From Cytophagales bacterium (GTDB lineage Bacteria > Bacteroidota > Bacteroidia > Cytophagales > Spirosomataceae), in contig JAGWUO010000033.1 of the NCBI GenBank assembly GCA_028868395.1, positions 1-8,738 of the forward strand: DNA of 8,738 nucleotides, in the 5' to 3' direction. The stretch's first letter is position 1. Each line of letters starts with the position of its first letter. The notes beneath the pieces are model-generated. The model saw nothing but the letters and a program-made list of their open reading frames with translations, was not told the origin of the DNA and did not search any database. This document shows, piece by piece, positions 1 to 8,102 of this stretch. The translations under genes and the position numbers were made by a program.

Positions 1-3000
1 TGGGTGAGTATTTTGACCCTTGGGGGGATCATTAGCTATGTGAATATTCCAATCGAGGCATTCCCTGATGTAACCAATACACAGATTATTGTGGTGACGG
101 AATGGAATGGTCGAAGCGCAGAAGAAGTCGAGCGTTTTGTCACGACACCTATCGAAATAGCCATGAACTCTGTGCAGCGCAAAACGAATGTGCGCAGTAT
201 CACGATGTTTGGACTTTCGGTTATTAAGGTCATTTTCGAAGACGATGTGGAGGATTTCTTTGCGAGGCAACAAGTAAATAATTTGTTGAATACAATTCAG
301 CTTCCAGAAGGTGTAGACCCCGATGTTCAACCTCCATATGGACCTACCGGTGAGATTTTCCGTTATACCCTGCAAAGCAAGGATCGGGATTCGCGAGAAT
401 TATTAACGATCCAAAACTGGACTATCGACCGCCAGTTGCGGGCCGTTCCAGGGGTCGCTGATATTGTAGCTTTTGGAGGTAGAGAAAAAACCTATGAGAT
501 TGCTATAGACCCAGTTAAGTTGCAGAAATACGATTTAACACCTCTAAAACTTTATGATGCGATTACAAAATCTAATTTGAATGTAGGTGGCGATGTAATT
601 GAAAAAAATGGGCAGGCATTTGTGGTGAGAGGAGTAGGTTTAGTGAAAACCATTGAAGACATTGAAAATACTATTGTAGACAATAATAATGGTAATCCAC
701 TTTTAGTAAAAAACGTTGCCTCCGTTGTTATAAGTAACATGCCGCGCGTAGGTCAAGTGGGGCTAAATGAAAATGACGATGTGGTGGAAGGTATTGTGGT
801 GATGCGAAAAGGGGAGAATCCAAGTGATGTTTTGGCGCGGCTCAAAGTAAAAATTGACGAAATAAATGAAAAGATCCTTCCTTCTGATGTGAAGATGGTG
901 ACCTTTTATGACCGCGATAATTTGATGGCTTATTGCACTAAAACGGTCATGCATAATTTATTAGAAGGCATCATTTTAGTGACCTTGATAGTGTTCATTT
1001 TTATGGCGGACTGGAGAACGACTGTGATCGTTTCTATCATTATCCCATTGGCCCTTTTGTTTGCTTTCTTCTGTTTAAAATTAAAAGGAATGTCAGCGAA
1101 TTTACTGTCTTTAGGGGCGGTTGATTTTGGGATTATTATCGATGGGGCTGTGGTGATGGTGGAAGGCTTGTTTGTAGCCTTAGATCATCGGGCTAGTCAG
1201 GTAGGCATGGATAAGTTTAATAAGCTGGCAAAAATGTCGTTGATTAAAAAGACGGGAACGGGGCTAGGAAAGGCTATTTTCTTCTCTAAATTAATCATCA
1301 TTTCTGCCTTGCTTCCTATTTTTGCTTTCCAAAAGGTGGAAGGAAAAATGTTCTCCCCATTAGCCTATACCTTAGGTTTTGCTCTTTTAGGCGCCTTAAT
1401 CTTCACCCTGACATTAGTACCGGTTTTAAGTTCGATTTTATTAAATAAAAACGTCAAAGAAAAGCATAATTTCTTCATCGATTTTATTAACCGAATTGTT
1501 GGTAAAGCCTTTACTTGGACCTTCGCGCACAAGCAAATAACGATCTTGTTTTCGGTAATACTTTTTGCTTTCTCCGTGTTTTCTACCCGCTGGTTAGGTT
1601 CTGAATTCTTGCCACCTTTGAATGAGGGGGCTTTATGGGTTACGGCAGAATTACCGATGAGTACTTCGTTGCCAAAGAGCTTAGAAATGGCTACTATAAT
1701 TAGAAAAGAATTGAATTCGTTTTCTGAGGTAAATGATGTCCTTTCTCAGACAGGTCGTAGTAATGACGGAACAGATCCTAATGGCTATAACTTTCTTCAA
1801 TTTCAAGTTGATTTAAAGCCGAAAGAGGGCTGGAAAAATCACAAATCAGTCGACGATTTAGTGAATGATATGGATAGTAAATTGAAACAGTATCAAGGAA
1901 TTACATATAACTATTCTCAACCAGTTATTGATAATGTGGCAGAAGCAGTAGCGGGTTTTAAGGCTTCCAATGCAGTAAAAATATATGGGGAAGATTTAGA
2001 TAAATTAAATGGCTTGGCGAATAAAGTATTAGAACAAGTTAAAAATGTACCAGGAGTAAAAGATGTGGGGATTTTACGGAACATTGGTCAGCCTGAAGTT
2101 AGTATTTTATTAGATGAGGAAAAAATGGCCATTTATGGCGTGACCAAGGCAGATGCTCAAGCGGTAATTGAAATGGCCATAGGGGGTAAAACGGCCACAA
2201 TAAAATATGAAGGAGATAAGCGGTTTGACATTCGACTTCGGTACCTAAAAGATTATCGAAAGACAGAAGATGATATTATGCATTTGATGATTCCAACGAT
2301 CAAAGGTGCTAAAATTCCACTTAAAGAAATAGCTGATTTAGATCGTTCAACTGGTCCTGCTTTTATTTATCGGGATAATTTGAAGCGTTTTATCGGGGTA
2401 AAATTTTCGGTCCGTGATCGTGACCTCGGTGGAACCATTGCGGAGGCACAAGACAAGGTAAAAAACAATGTCAAATTGCCGGATGGCTACACCGTAGGTT
2501 GGGCTGGAGAATTTGAGAACCAAGTTAGGGCGACTACGCGATTAGGCCAGGTGGTACCGATCAGTTTATTGTTGATTTTTGTACTCTTATTTATTCTTTT
2601 TGGGAATGCGAAAGATGCGGGGTATGTGTTAATTAACGTGCCTTTTGCGTTAATTGGCGGGATTTTTGCCCTGCATTTTACGGGTATGAATTTTGGAATT
2701 TCGGCAGGGGTTGGTTTCATTGCCTTGTTTGGTATTTGTGTCCAAAACGGGGTTATTTTGATTTCCGAGATCCATCATCAATCGACAATTGAACCAGATT
2801 TAGCGACGGCGATTTTCAATGCCGTTAAACTGCGGACGCGTCCCGTGATCATGACAGCGATGATGGCAGCCATTGGTTTATTGCCAGCGGCGATTAGTAC
2901 GGGAATTGGATCTGAAAGCCAAAAACCACTCGCCATCGTCATCATCGGTGGGCTTGTTACAGCCACGCTGTTTATTCTTTTAGTTTTCCCTTTAATCTAT

Positions 3001-3033
3001 CACGGGGCCTTGAAAAAGCGTTTAGCCCGTTAA
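1..3033 (+). CDS. Heavy-metal efflux RND pump, CusA/CzcA family (5'-truncated by window edge)
   Basis: Inner-membrane proton/metal antiporter subunit of a tripartite heavy-metal efflux complex. The frame is open from base 1, so the GTG at 4 is not the real start. Numbering from that codon, the transport triad D374, D380 and E387 sits in DFGIIIDGAVVMVE (TM4) with the same 6/7 spacing as CzcA D402/D408/E415, so about 26-28 N-terminal residues (most of TM1) are missing. The first periplasmic loop spans about 20-310, TM2-TM6 about 316-475, TM7 about 510-527, the second loop about 530-845, and TM8-TM12 about 852-1002. Motifs include PIEAFPDVTNTQ near the start, DWRTT after TM2 and LRTRPVIMTA before TM11. 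By recalled alignment, the three E. coli CusA copper/silver methionines (573, 623, 672) correspond to T547, F597 and about E647. That argues against Cu/Ag and for a CzcA-like divalent cation, though the substrate is unproven. Adaptor and outer-membrane genes probably lie upstream, outside the window. Confidence 0.95.
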   Translation, partial: WVSILTLGGIISYVNIPIEAFPDVTNTQIIVVTEWNGRSAEEVERFVTTPIEIAMNSVQRKTNVRSITMFGLSVIKVIFEDDVEDFFARQQVNNLLNTIQLPEGVDPDVQPPYGPTGEIFRYTLQSKDRDSRELLTIQNWTIDRQLRAVPGVADIVAFGGREKTYEIAIDPVKLQKYDLTPLKLYDAITKSNLNVGGDVIEKNGQAFVVRGVGLVKTIEDIENTIVDNNNGNPLLVKNVASVVISNMPRVGQVGLNENDDVVEGIVVMRKGENPSDVLARLKVKIDEINEKILPSDVKMVTFYDRDNLMAYCTKTVMHNLLEGIILVTLIVFIFMADWRTTVIVSIIIPLALLFAFFCLKLKGMSANLLSLGAVDFGIIIDGAVVMVEGLFVALDHRASQVGMDKFNKLAKMSLIKKTGTGLGKAIFFSKLIIISALLPIFAFQKVEGKMFSPLAYTLGFALLGALIFTLTLVPVLSSILLNKNVKEKHNFFIDFINRIVGKAFTWTFAHKQITILFSVILFAFSVFSTRWLGSEFLPPLNEGALWVTAELPMSTSLPKSLEMATIIRKELNSFSEVNDVLSQTGRSNDGTDPNGYNFLQFQVDLKPKEGWKNHKSVDDLVNDMDSKLKQYQGITYNYSQPVIDNVAEAVAGFKASNAVKIYGEDLDKLNGLANKVLEQVKNVPGVKDVGILRNIGQPEVSILLDEEKMAIYGVTKADAQAVIEMAIGGKTATIKYEGDKRFDIRLRYLKDYRKTEDDIMHLMIPTIKGAKIPLKEIADLDRSTGPAFIYRDNLKRFIGVKFSVRDRDLGGTIAEAQDKVKNNVKLPDGYTVGWAGEFENQVRATTRLGQVVPISLLLIFVLLFILFGNAKDAGYVLINVPFALIGGIFALHFTGMNFGISAGVGFIALFGICVQNGVILISEIHHQSTIEPDLATAIFNAVKLRTRPVIMTAMMAAIGLLPAAISTGIGSESQKPLAIVIIGGLVTATLFILLVFPLIYHGALKKRLAR

Positions 3034-3049
3034 TTTTTTGTCTCCACAC

Positions 3050-3095
3050 AATCGCCATTGGTCTCAAATCGAGATTCCAATGGCGATTTGTTTTG
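3050..3095 (+). terminator. Hairpin with U-rich tail, probable intrinsic terminator of the RND gene
   Basis: A perfect 12-bp inverted repeat, AATCGCCATTGG (3050-3061) and CCAATGGCGATT (3077-3088), continues inward as TCTC (3062-3065) pairing with GAGA (3071-3074) around an AAATC loop. A 2-base bulge (3075-3076) joins the two parts, giving about 16 bp in total. TGTTTTG follows on the + strand, a moderate U-tract. It starts 17 bases after the RND stop, as expected for an intrinsic terminator. There is no T-run on the minus-strand side, so it is probably one-directional. It ends only 19 bases before the next ATG, so it could instead act as a leader hairpin for that gene. Confidence 0.7.
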
Positions 3096-3107
3096 AACTT
3101 TGTCAAC

Positions 3108-5483
3108 ATGAATAAATCACTCCTTTTTTTGCTGCTTTGCGGATTCCACGCTTTTTCTCAAAGCTCCATTCAATCACGAATCGTCGACAAAAACGTACCA
3201 GTGGAATATGTCAATGTGCTCTTGTACAGCGCCTCGGATTCCGTGAAGATTTTGAAATACGCCACGACCGATAGCTTGGGAACTTTTAGCCTAACAGGAT
3301 TAACAGCGGGGAAATATGTCTTGAAAACGCAAATGATGGGCTTTGTTTCTTCCAAAATTCCGGTGTCCCTCTCAGAGGCTCAATCGCTGCATTTGAACGA
3401 TATTTCGCTAGTAACGGATAGCAAAATGTTAGCCGCGGTGGAGGTGGTCTCGCAGAAAGAATTAGTCCAAAAAACAACGCAAGGTTTCATCGTCAAAGCG
3501 AAGGATAATTTAACACAAGCGGGTGGTTCTGCGACGGATTTATTGAAGAGCATTCCGACCGTGGTGGTGGATGCAGAAGGAGCGATTACGGTGCGCGGCA
3601 AGGGACCGCTTATTTTGATTAATGGCAGAACTTCTGGGATTTCATCAACGGATTTAATTCCGGCGAGTAGTGTAGAAAGCGTGGAAATTATCAATAATCC
3701 ATCCGCTCAATACGATGCGGATTCGGAAGGCGGGATTATTAATATCACCTTGAAAAAAGCGGCTAAAAGCGGTACCAATGTGACGGCTTCAGTAGGGGGT
3801 GGTTTTGGGGCGAAAGGCCGCGGGAGTGCCGCATTCAGCCTCAATCGGTCTGCCGGAAAGTGGAATGTTGGGCTTTCCTATGATATGCGTATCTCAGAAA
3901 GAACCCGAAAGGCGAATACAACGCGGACGAGTTTTGATCAGCCCTTGAATTATTTATTACTCCAAAACAGAAACGATAACCGAACCGAATCAACGCAGAA
4001 CCTCAAGTTCAATGTGGACTATGCCGCATCGGATAAAGACGTCTTTAATTTCGAGGTATTATCGAACTTCGAAGGACAGGATAATGATGAAGTTTTGGGA
4101 TCCCAATTCTACACTAAATTAGGAGCGTTTAATTCGCGGAACATTCGTGAATCCATCGAACTAGAGAAAGGTTTAGCTGTGGAATTTGCGGGGACTTACA
4201 AACACTTGTTTGCTGATAAAAAGGAGAAATTGGTGATTAATGCAAGCACCTCCATCGGTCGTGATAACCAAGATACAGACATTAACACGAAGTCCTTGTC
4301 TGAGAGTGGAACGGCCTATGGATCTACGTTTTTACAGCGTACGTACAGTTATGCGAAGCCTCAAACGACTAATTTTAAAATAGATTACGCAAAACCTATT
4401 TCCTCTTCAACCACTCTTGAAACGGGGTATAAGGGAATTTACAGAGCGAATAATATTGACTTCCAAAACCAAACTTTTATCGGTTCTGGCTATGTGAAAA
4501 ATCCGGCAGTGAGTAATATTTTTGACTTCAAAGAGCAAATTCATGCGGCCTACGTGCAGATCAAATCAGAACCGTCTGCTTCCTTCAAATACGATATCGG
4601 TTTGCGTGCAGAGAAAGTAATGAATGAAGGAACCTCGATTTCGAATTCGTCTATTTCATTTCAACGTGACTATTTCAACCTATTCCCCACAGCGAATTTT
4701 GCCTACTTTGTGAACAAATCAGATTTCCTGAAATTCAGTTATAGTCGCCGAATTAACCGTCCAGGTTTAGGTCAATTAAATCCTATGATTGACATTACCG
4801 ATTCACTGAATCAGCACGGAGGGAATCCGTATTTGAAGCCAGAGTTAGTCAATGCTTTTGAGGTCGGATATAATAAAGAAGGCGAGGGCTGGAGTTTGTC
4901 TAGTAGTGCATTTTACCGCTTATCGAATAATATTATTCGTCCATTTATCGACCTAAAGCCAAACGGAGTCGCACTGACTACTCCTCAGAACTTTGGGAAT
5001 GCGACGACTTATGGAATAGAGGAAATTATGGATTGGGCTCCTGCGAGGTTTTGGAGCATGAATACGAGTGTGTCTATTTTTGACCAAAAAATCGACGGCA
5101 GCTATGTGAGTTCGGATGTAGCGAATGAAGTCGTGAGTTGGTATGGTAAAATGATTCATAATTTCACGCTTTCGAAGCAAACGAAACTACAAATCATAGG
5201 AGCCTATAATTCTCCTACCGCAATGCCGCAAGGAACTAGAATGGCAGTATACAATGTGGACTTGGGCTTCCAAACCAAGATTCTTAAAGGCAAAGGTGGA
5301 TTAGGAATCGTGATCAGCGATATCTTCAATATGCAAAGCAGCGGTAATATGGCATCGGCCTCGAATTTTAGTCTAGAAAGGACATTCAAGGTGGATACTC
5401 GTGCGATTTTTGTGACTTTCGCTTATTCGTTCGCAAACGTATTCAAGGAATCTTTATTAGACAATTTGTTCTCTAACGATTAG
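3108..5483 (+). CDS. Outer-membrane beta-barrel family protein, TonB-receptor-like with carboxypeptidase-regulatory-like N-terminal domain
   Basis: A predicted 791-residue outer-membrane protein. I chose ATG 3108 over the in-frame TTG at 3093 because it begins directly with a signal peptide (MNKSLLFLLLCGFHAFSQ, cleavage near residue 18). Residues about 20-102 form a carboxypeptidase-D-regulatory-like beta-sandwich. About 111-216 is a plug-like domain with LLKSIPTVVV, the ring-like TVRGKGPLILINGR (161-174) and PSAQYDADSEGGIINI (198-213), all typical of the family. From about 225 to 775 it reads as alternating aromatic and polar barrel strands, ending in FVTFAYSF. A 16-residue polar tail follows, as is common in this family. 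No TonB box is obvious, and there is no SusD-like partner next door, so it is not a standard SusC glycan system. The ligand is unknown. It follows the RND gene, but a hairpin lies between them, and it converges on the MFS gene with a 4-base overlap. Confidence 0.88.
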   Translation: MNKSLLFLLLCGFHAFSQSSIQSRIVDKNVPVEYVNVLLYSASDSVKILKYATTDSLGTFSLTGLTAGKYVLKTQMMGFVSSKIPVSLSEAQSLHLNDISLVTDSKMLAAVEVVSQKELVQKTTQGFIVKAKDNLTQAGGSATDLLKSIPTVVVDAEGAITVRGKGPLILINGRTSGISSTDLIPASSVESVEIINNPSAQYDADSEGGIINITLKKAAKSGTNVTASVGGGFGAKGRGSAAFSLNRSAGKWNVGLSYDMRISERTRKANTTRTSFDQPLNYLLLQNRNDNRTESTQNLKFNVDYAASDKDVFNFEVLSNFEGQDNDEVLGSQFYTKLGAFNSRNIRESIELEKGLAVEFAGTYKHLFADKKEKLVINASTSIGRDNQDTDINTKSLSESGTAYGSTFLQRTYSYAKPQTTNFKIDYAKPISSSTTLETGYKGIYRANNIDFQNQTFIGSGYVKNPAVSNIFDFKEQIHAAYVQIKSEPSASFKYDIGLRAEKVMNEGTSISNSSISFQRDYFNLFPTANFAYFVNKSDFLKFSYSRRINRPGLGQLNPMIDITDSLNQHGGNPYLKPELVNAFEVGYNKEGEGWSLSSSAFYRLSNNIIRPFIDLKPNGVALTTPQNFGNATTYGIEEIMDWAPARFWSMNTSVSIFDQKIDGSYVSSDVANEVVSWYGKMIHNFTLSKQTKLQIIGAYNSPTAMPQGTRMAVYNVDLGFQTKILKGKGGLGIVISDIFNMQSSGNMASASNFSLERTFKVDTRAIFVTFAYSFANVFKESLLDNLFSND

Positions 5484-6667
5484 ATATATTTACGTCCAAT
5501 TCCAAACAAAATACTATTCGCCAATACCGCACATCCAACGATGATGATGGCCATCGTGAAGGGTGTGCCATCGAAAAGCAATCCGACTAAGGTAGCACAA
5601 ACGGCACCCCAGGCCATTTGTATGGACCCTAGCATGGCAGATGCTGTTCCGGCACCTTGGTGAAAGGGCCGTAAGGCAAGCGTAGCGACGTTAGGGAAAT
5701 TGAATCCTTGACAACCCATGATTAGAAATAAAAGGCCAATGTTTACTTCCATGGAAAGCCATTCCATTTTTGCTAGTACGGATAATAAAATGCCTAATAT
5801 CAATTGCGTAGGAAGCGTCACTTTCAAAATTTGCAAGCTCGAATACTTTTTCAAAACGACGCGATTCAACTGACTAGCCGAAATAATACCTGATGCTACG
5901 ATCGCGAAAATGAATCCAAATTTGGACTCATCTACGCCGTAATAAGTCAAGAAAGTGAGGGGCGCTCCACCCACATAGGTAAAAATACTACCTGCCCCAA
6001 TCGCTCCAGTAAACGCGAAAACCAAGTATTCTTTCTCCTTAAATAATGCCTTATAGGCTTTCATAATGGTGGAGATTCGGAACGGACCACCGTGTTCGCG
6101 GTTGGTCTTTTCTGGCAACCAGGATTTGATCAAGAAAATAATCACTAATAGTATACCGGCAAGCACTAAAAAGATGGCTTTCCAGCTGGCGATGGTTAGT
6201 AATAAACTGCCCAAAGACGGAGCTAATATAGGCGATACGCCTAAAATCAAAATCATTAAGGACATGATTTTAGGTCGCTCTTTTTCCTCAAATGTTTCCC
6301 GAATGACCGCGTTAGGTGCGACCATACCCACGCTTCCACCTAAGGCTTGAAACAAACGAAAAACCACTAACATTTCCACCGAAGTAGAAAAAGCACAGGC
6401 AACAGAACTCAACACATACACGGATAATCCGATATAGAGAACATTTTTCCGACCGAAATGATCCAACAAGGGGCCACTTATTAATTGCCCCACACAGATT
6501 CCGAAGAAGAAACTCGACAGCGTATAACCCATTTCCTCTTGCGAGCAATTCAACGCTAATGCGATGTTTTTGAAGGCGGGTAAATACATATCGATGGACA
6601 AAGGTCCAATGGCCGATAGGATTCCGAGAATTAGGATAATTCTAGTGCGGGTCGCAGAAGGGAGCAT
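5480..6667 (-). CDS. MFS drug exporter, Bcr/CflA family
   Basis: A 395-residue inner-membrane proton-coupled exporter, the usual length for this 12-TM family (relatives include Bcr for bicyclomycin/sulfonamide and CflA for phenicols). Visible hallmarks are GPLSIDMYLPAF at 21-32 in TM1, the motif-A loop GPLLDHFGRK at 65-74, the motif-B-like RLFQALGGS at 104-112, the motif-C-like LGVSPILAPSLGS at 142-154 in TM5, the inter-domain linker after SWLPEK (182-187), and FHQGAGTASAMLGS in the C-terminal half. ATG 6667 leads almost directly into TM1. The gene lies 46 bases downstream of the TolC-family gene on the same strand and has a good -7 box in that gap, so it may be read from its own promoter, from the upstream operon, or both. 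Its stop overlaps the stop of the convergent beta-barrel gene. The drug or metabolite exported cannot be told from sequence. Confidence 0.93.
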   Translation of the reverse strand: MLPSATRTRIILILGILSAIGPLSIDMYLPAFKNIALALNCSQEEMGYTLSSFFFGICVGQLISGPLLDHFGRKNVLYIGLSVYVLSSVACAFSTSVEMLVVFRLFQALGGSVGMVAPNAVIRETFEEKERPKIMSLMILILGVSPILAPSLGSLLLTIASWKAIFLVLAGILLVIIFLIKSWLPEKTNREHGGPFRISTIMKAYKALFKEKEYLVFAFTGAIGAGSIFTYVGGAPLTFLTYYGVDESKFGFIFAIVASGIISASQLNRVVLKKYSSLQILKVTLPTQLILGILLSVLAKMEWLSMEVNIGLLFLIMGCQGFNFPNVATLALRPFHQGAGTASAMLGSIQMAWGAVCATLVGLLFDGTPFTMAIIIVGCAVLANSILFGIGRKYI

Positions 6668-6673
6668 GTAAGA

Positions 6674-6728
6674 GGGGTATTTTTTATAAGACGCAAAGGT
6701 ACGTCCAATAATTTTAAATTAATACCCC
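6674..6728. repeat. 8-bp inverted repeat bracketing the MFS promoter
   Basis: GGGGTATT at 6674-6681 and its exact complement AATACCCC at 6721-6728 are separated by 39 bases that contain the -7 box and the TolC-family stop codon. On the minus strand the first arm lies in the last codons of the TolC-family gene and the second arm is 6 bases before the MFS ATG. No U-tract follows the second arm, so this is not an intrinsic terminator. It may be a translation-masking stem on read-through mRNA, a protein-binding site, or chance. Confidence 0.4.
6694..6701 (-). promoter_or_regulatory. Bacteroidota-type -7 promoter element for the MFS gene
   Basis: On the minus strand, TACCTTTG matches the Bacteroidota primary-sigma -7 consensus TAnnTTTG exactly. 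It lies 26 bases before the MFS ATG, which would put transcription start near 6687-6690 and leave a short A-rich leader of about 20 bases. No convincing TTG or TTTG -33 element appears at 17-23 bases upstream (the region reads TATT/TTAA), so the call rests on the -7 box and its position. An exact match to six fixed bases in a 46-base gap would occur by chance roughly once in 100 such gaps. Confidence 0.5.
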
Positions 6729-8102
6729 GGCACTTGCTTGTAATGCATAGATCGTTTTAAATAAGTAGGCTTTTAGCTCCGTTAATTTCTCCGCCGCTTC
6801 CATCGCTTTCGTCTCTCGGCTATTGATCAAGAAGAGAGAAGATTCTCCTTGGGCGAAGCGAGTTTCTTCTGCCTTAACTAATGCTTGGTAGTTTTGTAAA
6901 GCCTTTTCTTGGGTTTGGATCTGCTTTTTCAAGGCTTCCACTTGGTTAAAATACGAGCTAACTTTCACTTGAATTTGTTGCTTTTTCTGTGCTAAATTCA
7001 AGGACTCTTCCTGTATTTTTAATTTGGCCAATGCATAATCTGCGCGGCCCTTCGAAAGTCGTAATGGCATTTCAAACTTGATACCATATTGGTAATTATT
7101 TTCGAAAAGTGGTCTCGCCTCTAGACTTGGAGTGAGGCCTTTGGACAAGGCATTATAGCTCACATCGAGTTTAGGCAAGAGGCTTTGGAACTTCAATTTC
7201 TTCTCCACTTGCAAACCCTCGATTTTGTATTGGTAAGCACTTAAATCAGGATGGTTTGCATAGGCCTTTTCGAGCAATGACGACAGATTTAAATCAAAGT
7301 CCGCGATCCAGGCCATCTCATTTCGTACCTCTGCGGGCTGCACTTCAGTGGGCAATTCCATGGGGGTATTGTTTTCTTGCCACAAATACACGGACAAGGA
7401 CAAACGCGCATTTTCTCTCTCTACCCATTTTGATTGGAAGAGGTTGTCAAAATACTGCAATTGCGTAGTTGCCTCTAGGGTATCTACAGCAGGACGTTCG
7501 CCTAATTCCACACTCCGTTTTACAAACGAAACGCGGGCTTCAGCGATTTTACGGTTTTGCTCTACAATCTTTAAAACCCGCACACTTTTTACCCAATTCC
7601 AATAGGACGCCATCGCATCGGAGAACAGGTCATTTAGGGCGCTTCTTTGTTGTTGAATCGCCATTTTATTCATCAGCTTCGCTTGTTGTAAACTGGCTCT
7701 GCGCTGATCCATGAAAAGATTCTTTGCTAGGGGAACACTGATTCCGATGTAGCTGGTTTCTCCTAAGGTTTGGCTTGGATTTAGGCGTGAACCTCCTAAG
7801 TTTTCCATACCAGAACTCAATTCGATACCGTACCAAGTGGGGATACTTAATTCGGGTGCATGGTACTCGTAGTAGTTCTTCCCGTCAAACGTTTTTTGGG
7901 TGCTGTAGTGACTCAAGATGGGATCAAAACCTCCTCTTGCTTGCAGGATTTGGGCCTCTGATTTTTGTACACCAATGCTTGCTTGCTTGGCAAGTGGGTG
8001 ATAGGTTTGCACGATTTTCAAAAACGCTTCTGGATATAATACCGGCGTTTGAGCAAAGCTTGCAAAGCTCCACAGCAAGAAGATATGTAGCTTATTTTTC
8101 AT
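6714..8102 (-). CDS. TolC-family outer-membrane efflux channel
   Basis: A 462-residue outer-membrane/periplasmic tunnel protein that would work as a trimer, giving the adjacent HlyD-type adaptor a route across the outer membrane. The start at 8102 gives a signal peptide, MKNKLHIFLLWSFASFAQ, with cleavage near 18. There is no lipobox cysteine, and I see no cysteine in the whole protein, so it is not an OprM-like lipoprotein. Two TolC pseudo-repeats are visible. The first, about 25-245, has the signature GERPAVDTLEA at 201-211; the second, about 275-460, has RFAQGESSLFLINSRE at 415-430. Long Gln/Lys/Glu/Leu-rich helices (about 135-240 and 355-460) flank short beta segments such as YIGISVPL (118-125) and YGIKFEMPL (339-347). 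Its ATG lies inside the end of the adaptor gene (11-base overlap), so translation is probably coupled and the two proteins probably form one exporter. Confidence 0.94.
   Translation of the reverse strand: MKNKLHIFLLWSFASFAQTPVLYPEAFLKIVQTYHPLAKQASIGVQKSEAQILQARGGFDPILSHYSTQKTFDGKNYYEYHAPELSIPTWYGIELSSGMENLGGSRLNPSQTLGETSYIGISVPLAKNLFMDQRRASLQQAKLMNKMAIQQQRSALNDLFSDAMASYWNWVKSVRVLKIVEQNRKIAEARVSFVKRSVELGERPAVDTLEATTQLQYFDNLFQSKWVERENARLSLSVYLWQENNTPMELPTEVQPAEVRNEMAWIADFDLNLSSLLEKAYANHPDLSAYQYKIEGLQVEKKLKFQSLLPKLDVSYNALSKGLTPSLEARPLFENNYQYGIKFEMPLRLSKGRADYALAKLKIQEESLNLAQKKQQIQVKVSSYFNQVEALKKQIQTQEKALQNYQALVKAEETRFAQGESSLFLINSRETKAMEAAEKLTELKAYLFKTIYALQASAGVLI

Noticed and set aside
3093..3107. 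TTG at 3093 as start of the beta-barrel gene
   Set aside because: It adds five residues before a complete signal peptide that begins at ATG 3108, and it overlaps the hairpin's U-rich tail.
3380..3694. 104-codon open frame on the minus strand, inside the beta-barrel gene
   Set aside because: It overlaps the conserved regulatory-like and plug domains in antisense; a shadow of the real gene's codon use.
5420..5455. Possible terminator stem near the end of the beta-barrel gene
   Set aside because: Only short imperfect pairing (CGTT/AACG with partial flanks) and no T-run on either strand.
3108..5483. SusC-type glycan-uptake receptor
   Set aside because: No SusD-like lipoprotein gene follows, the protein is shorter than typical SusC (about 1000 residues), and its plug motifs fit the general outer-membrane beta-barrel family better.
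6066..6350. 94-codon open frame on the + strand, opposite the MFS gene
   Set aside because: It is antisense to conserved transmembrane segments of the exporter and resembles no protein family I know.
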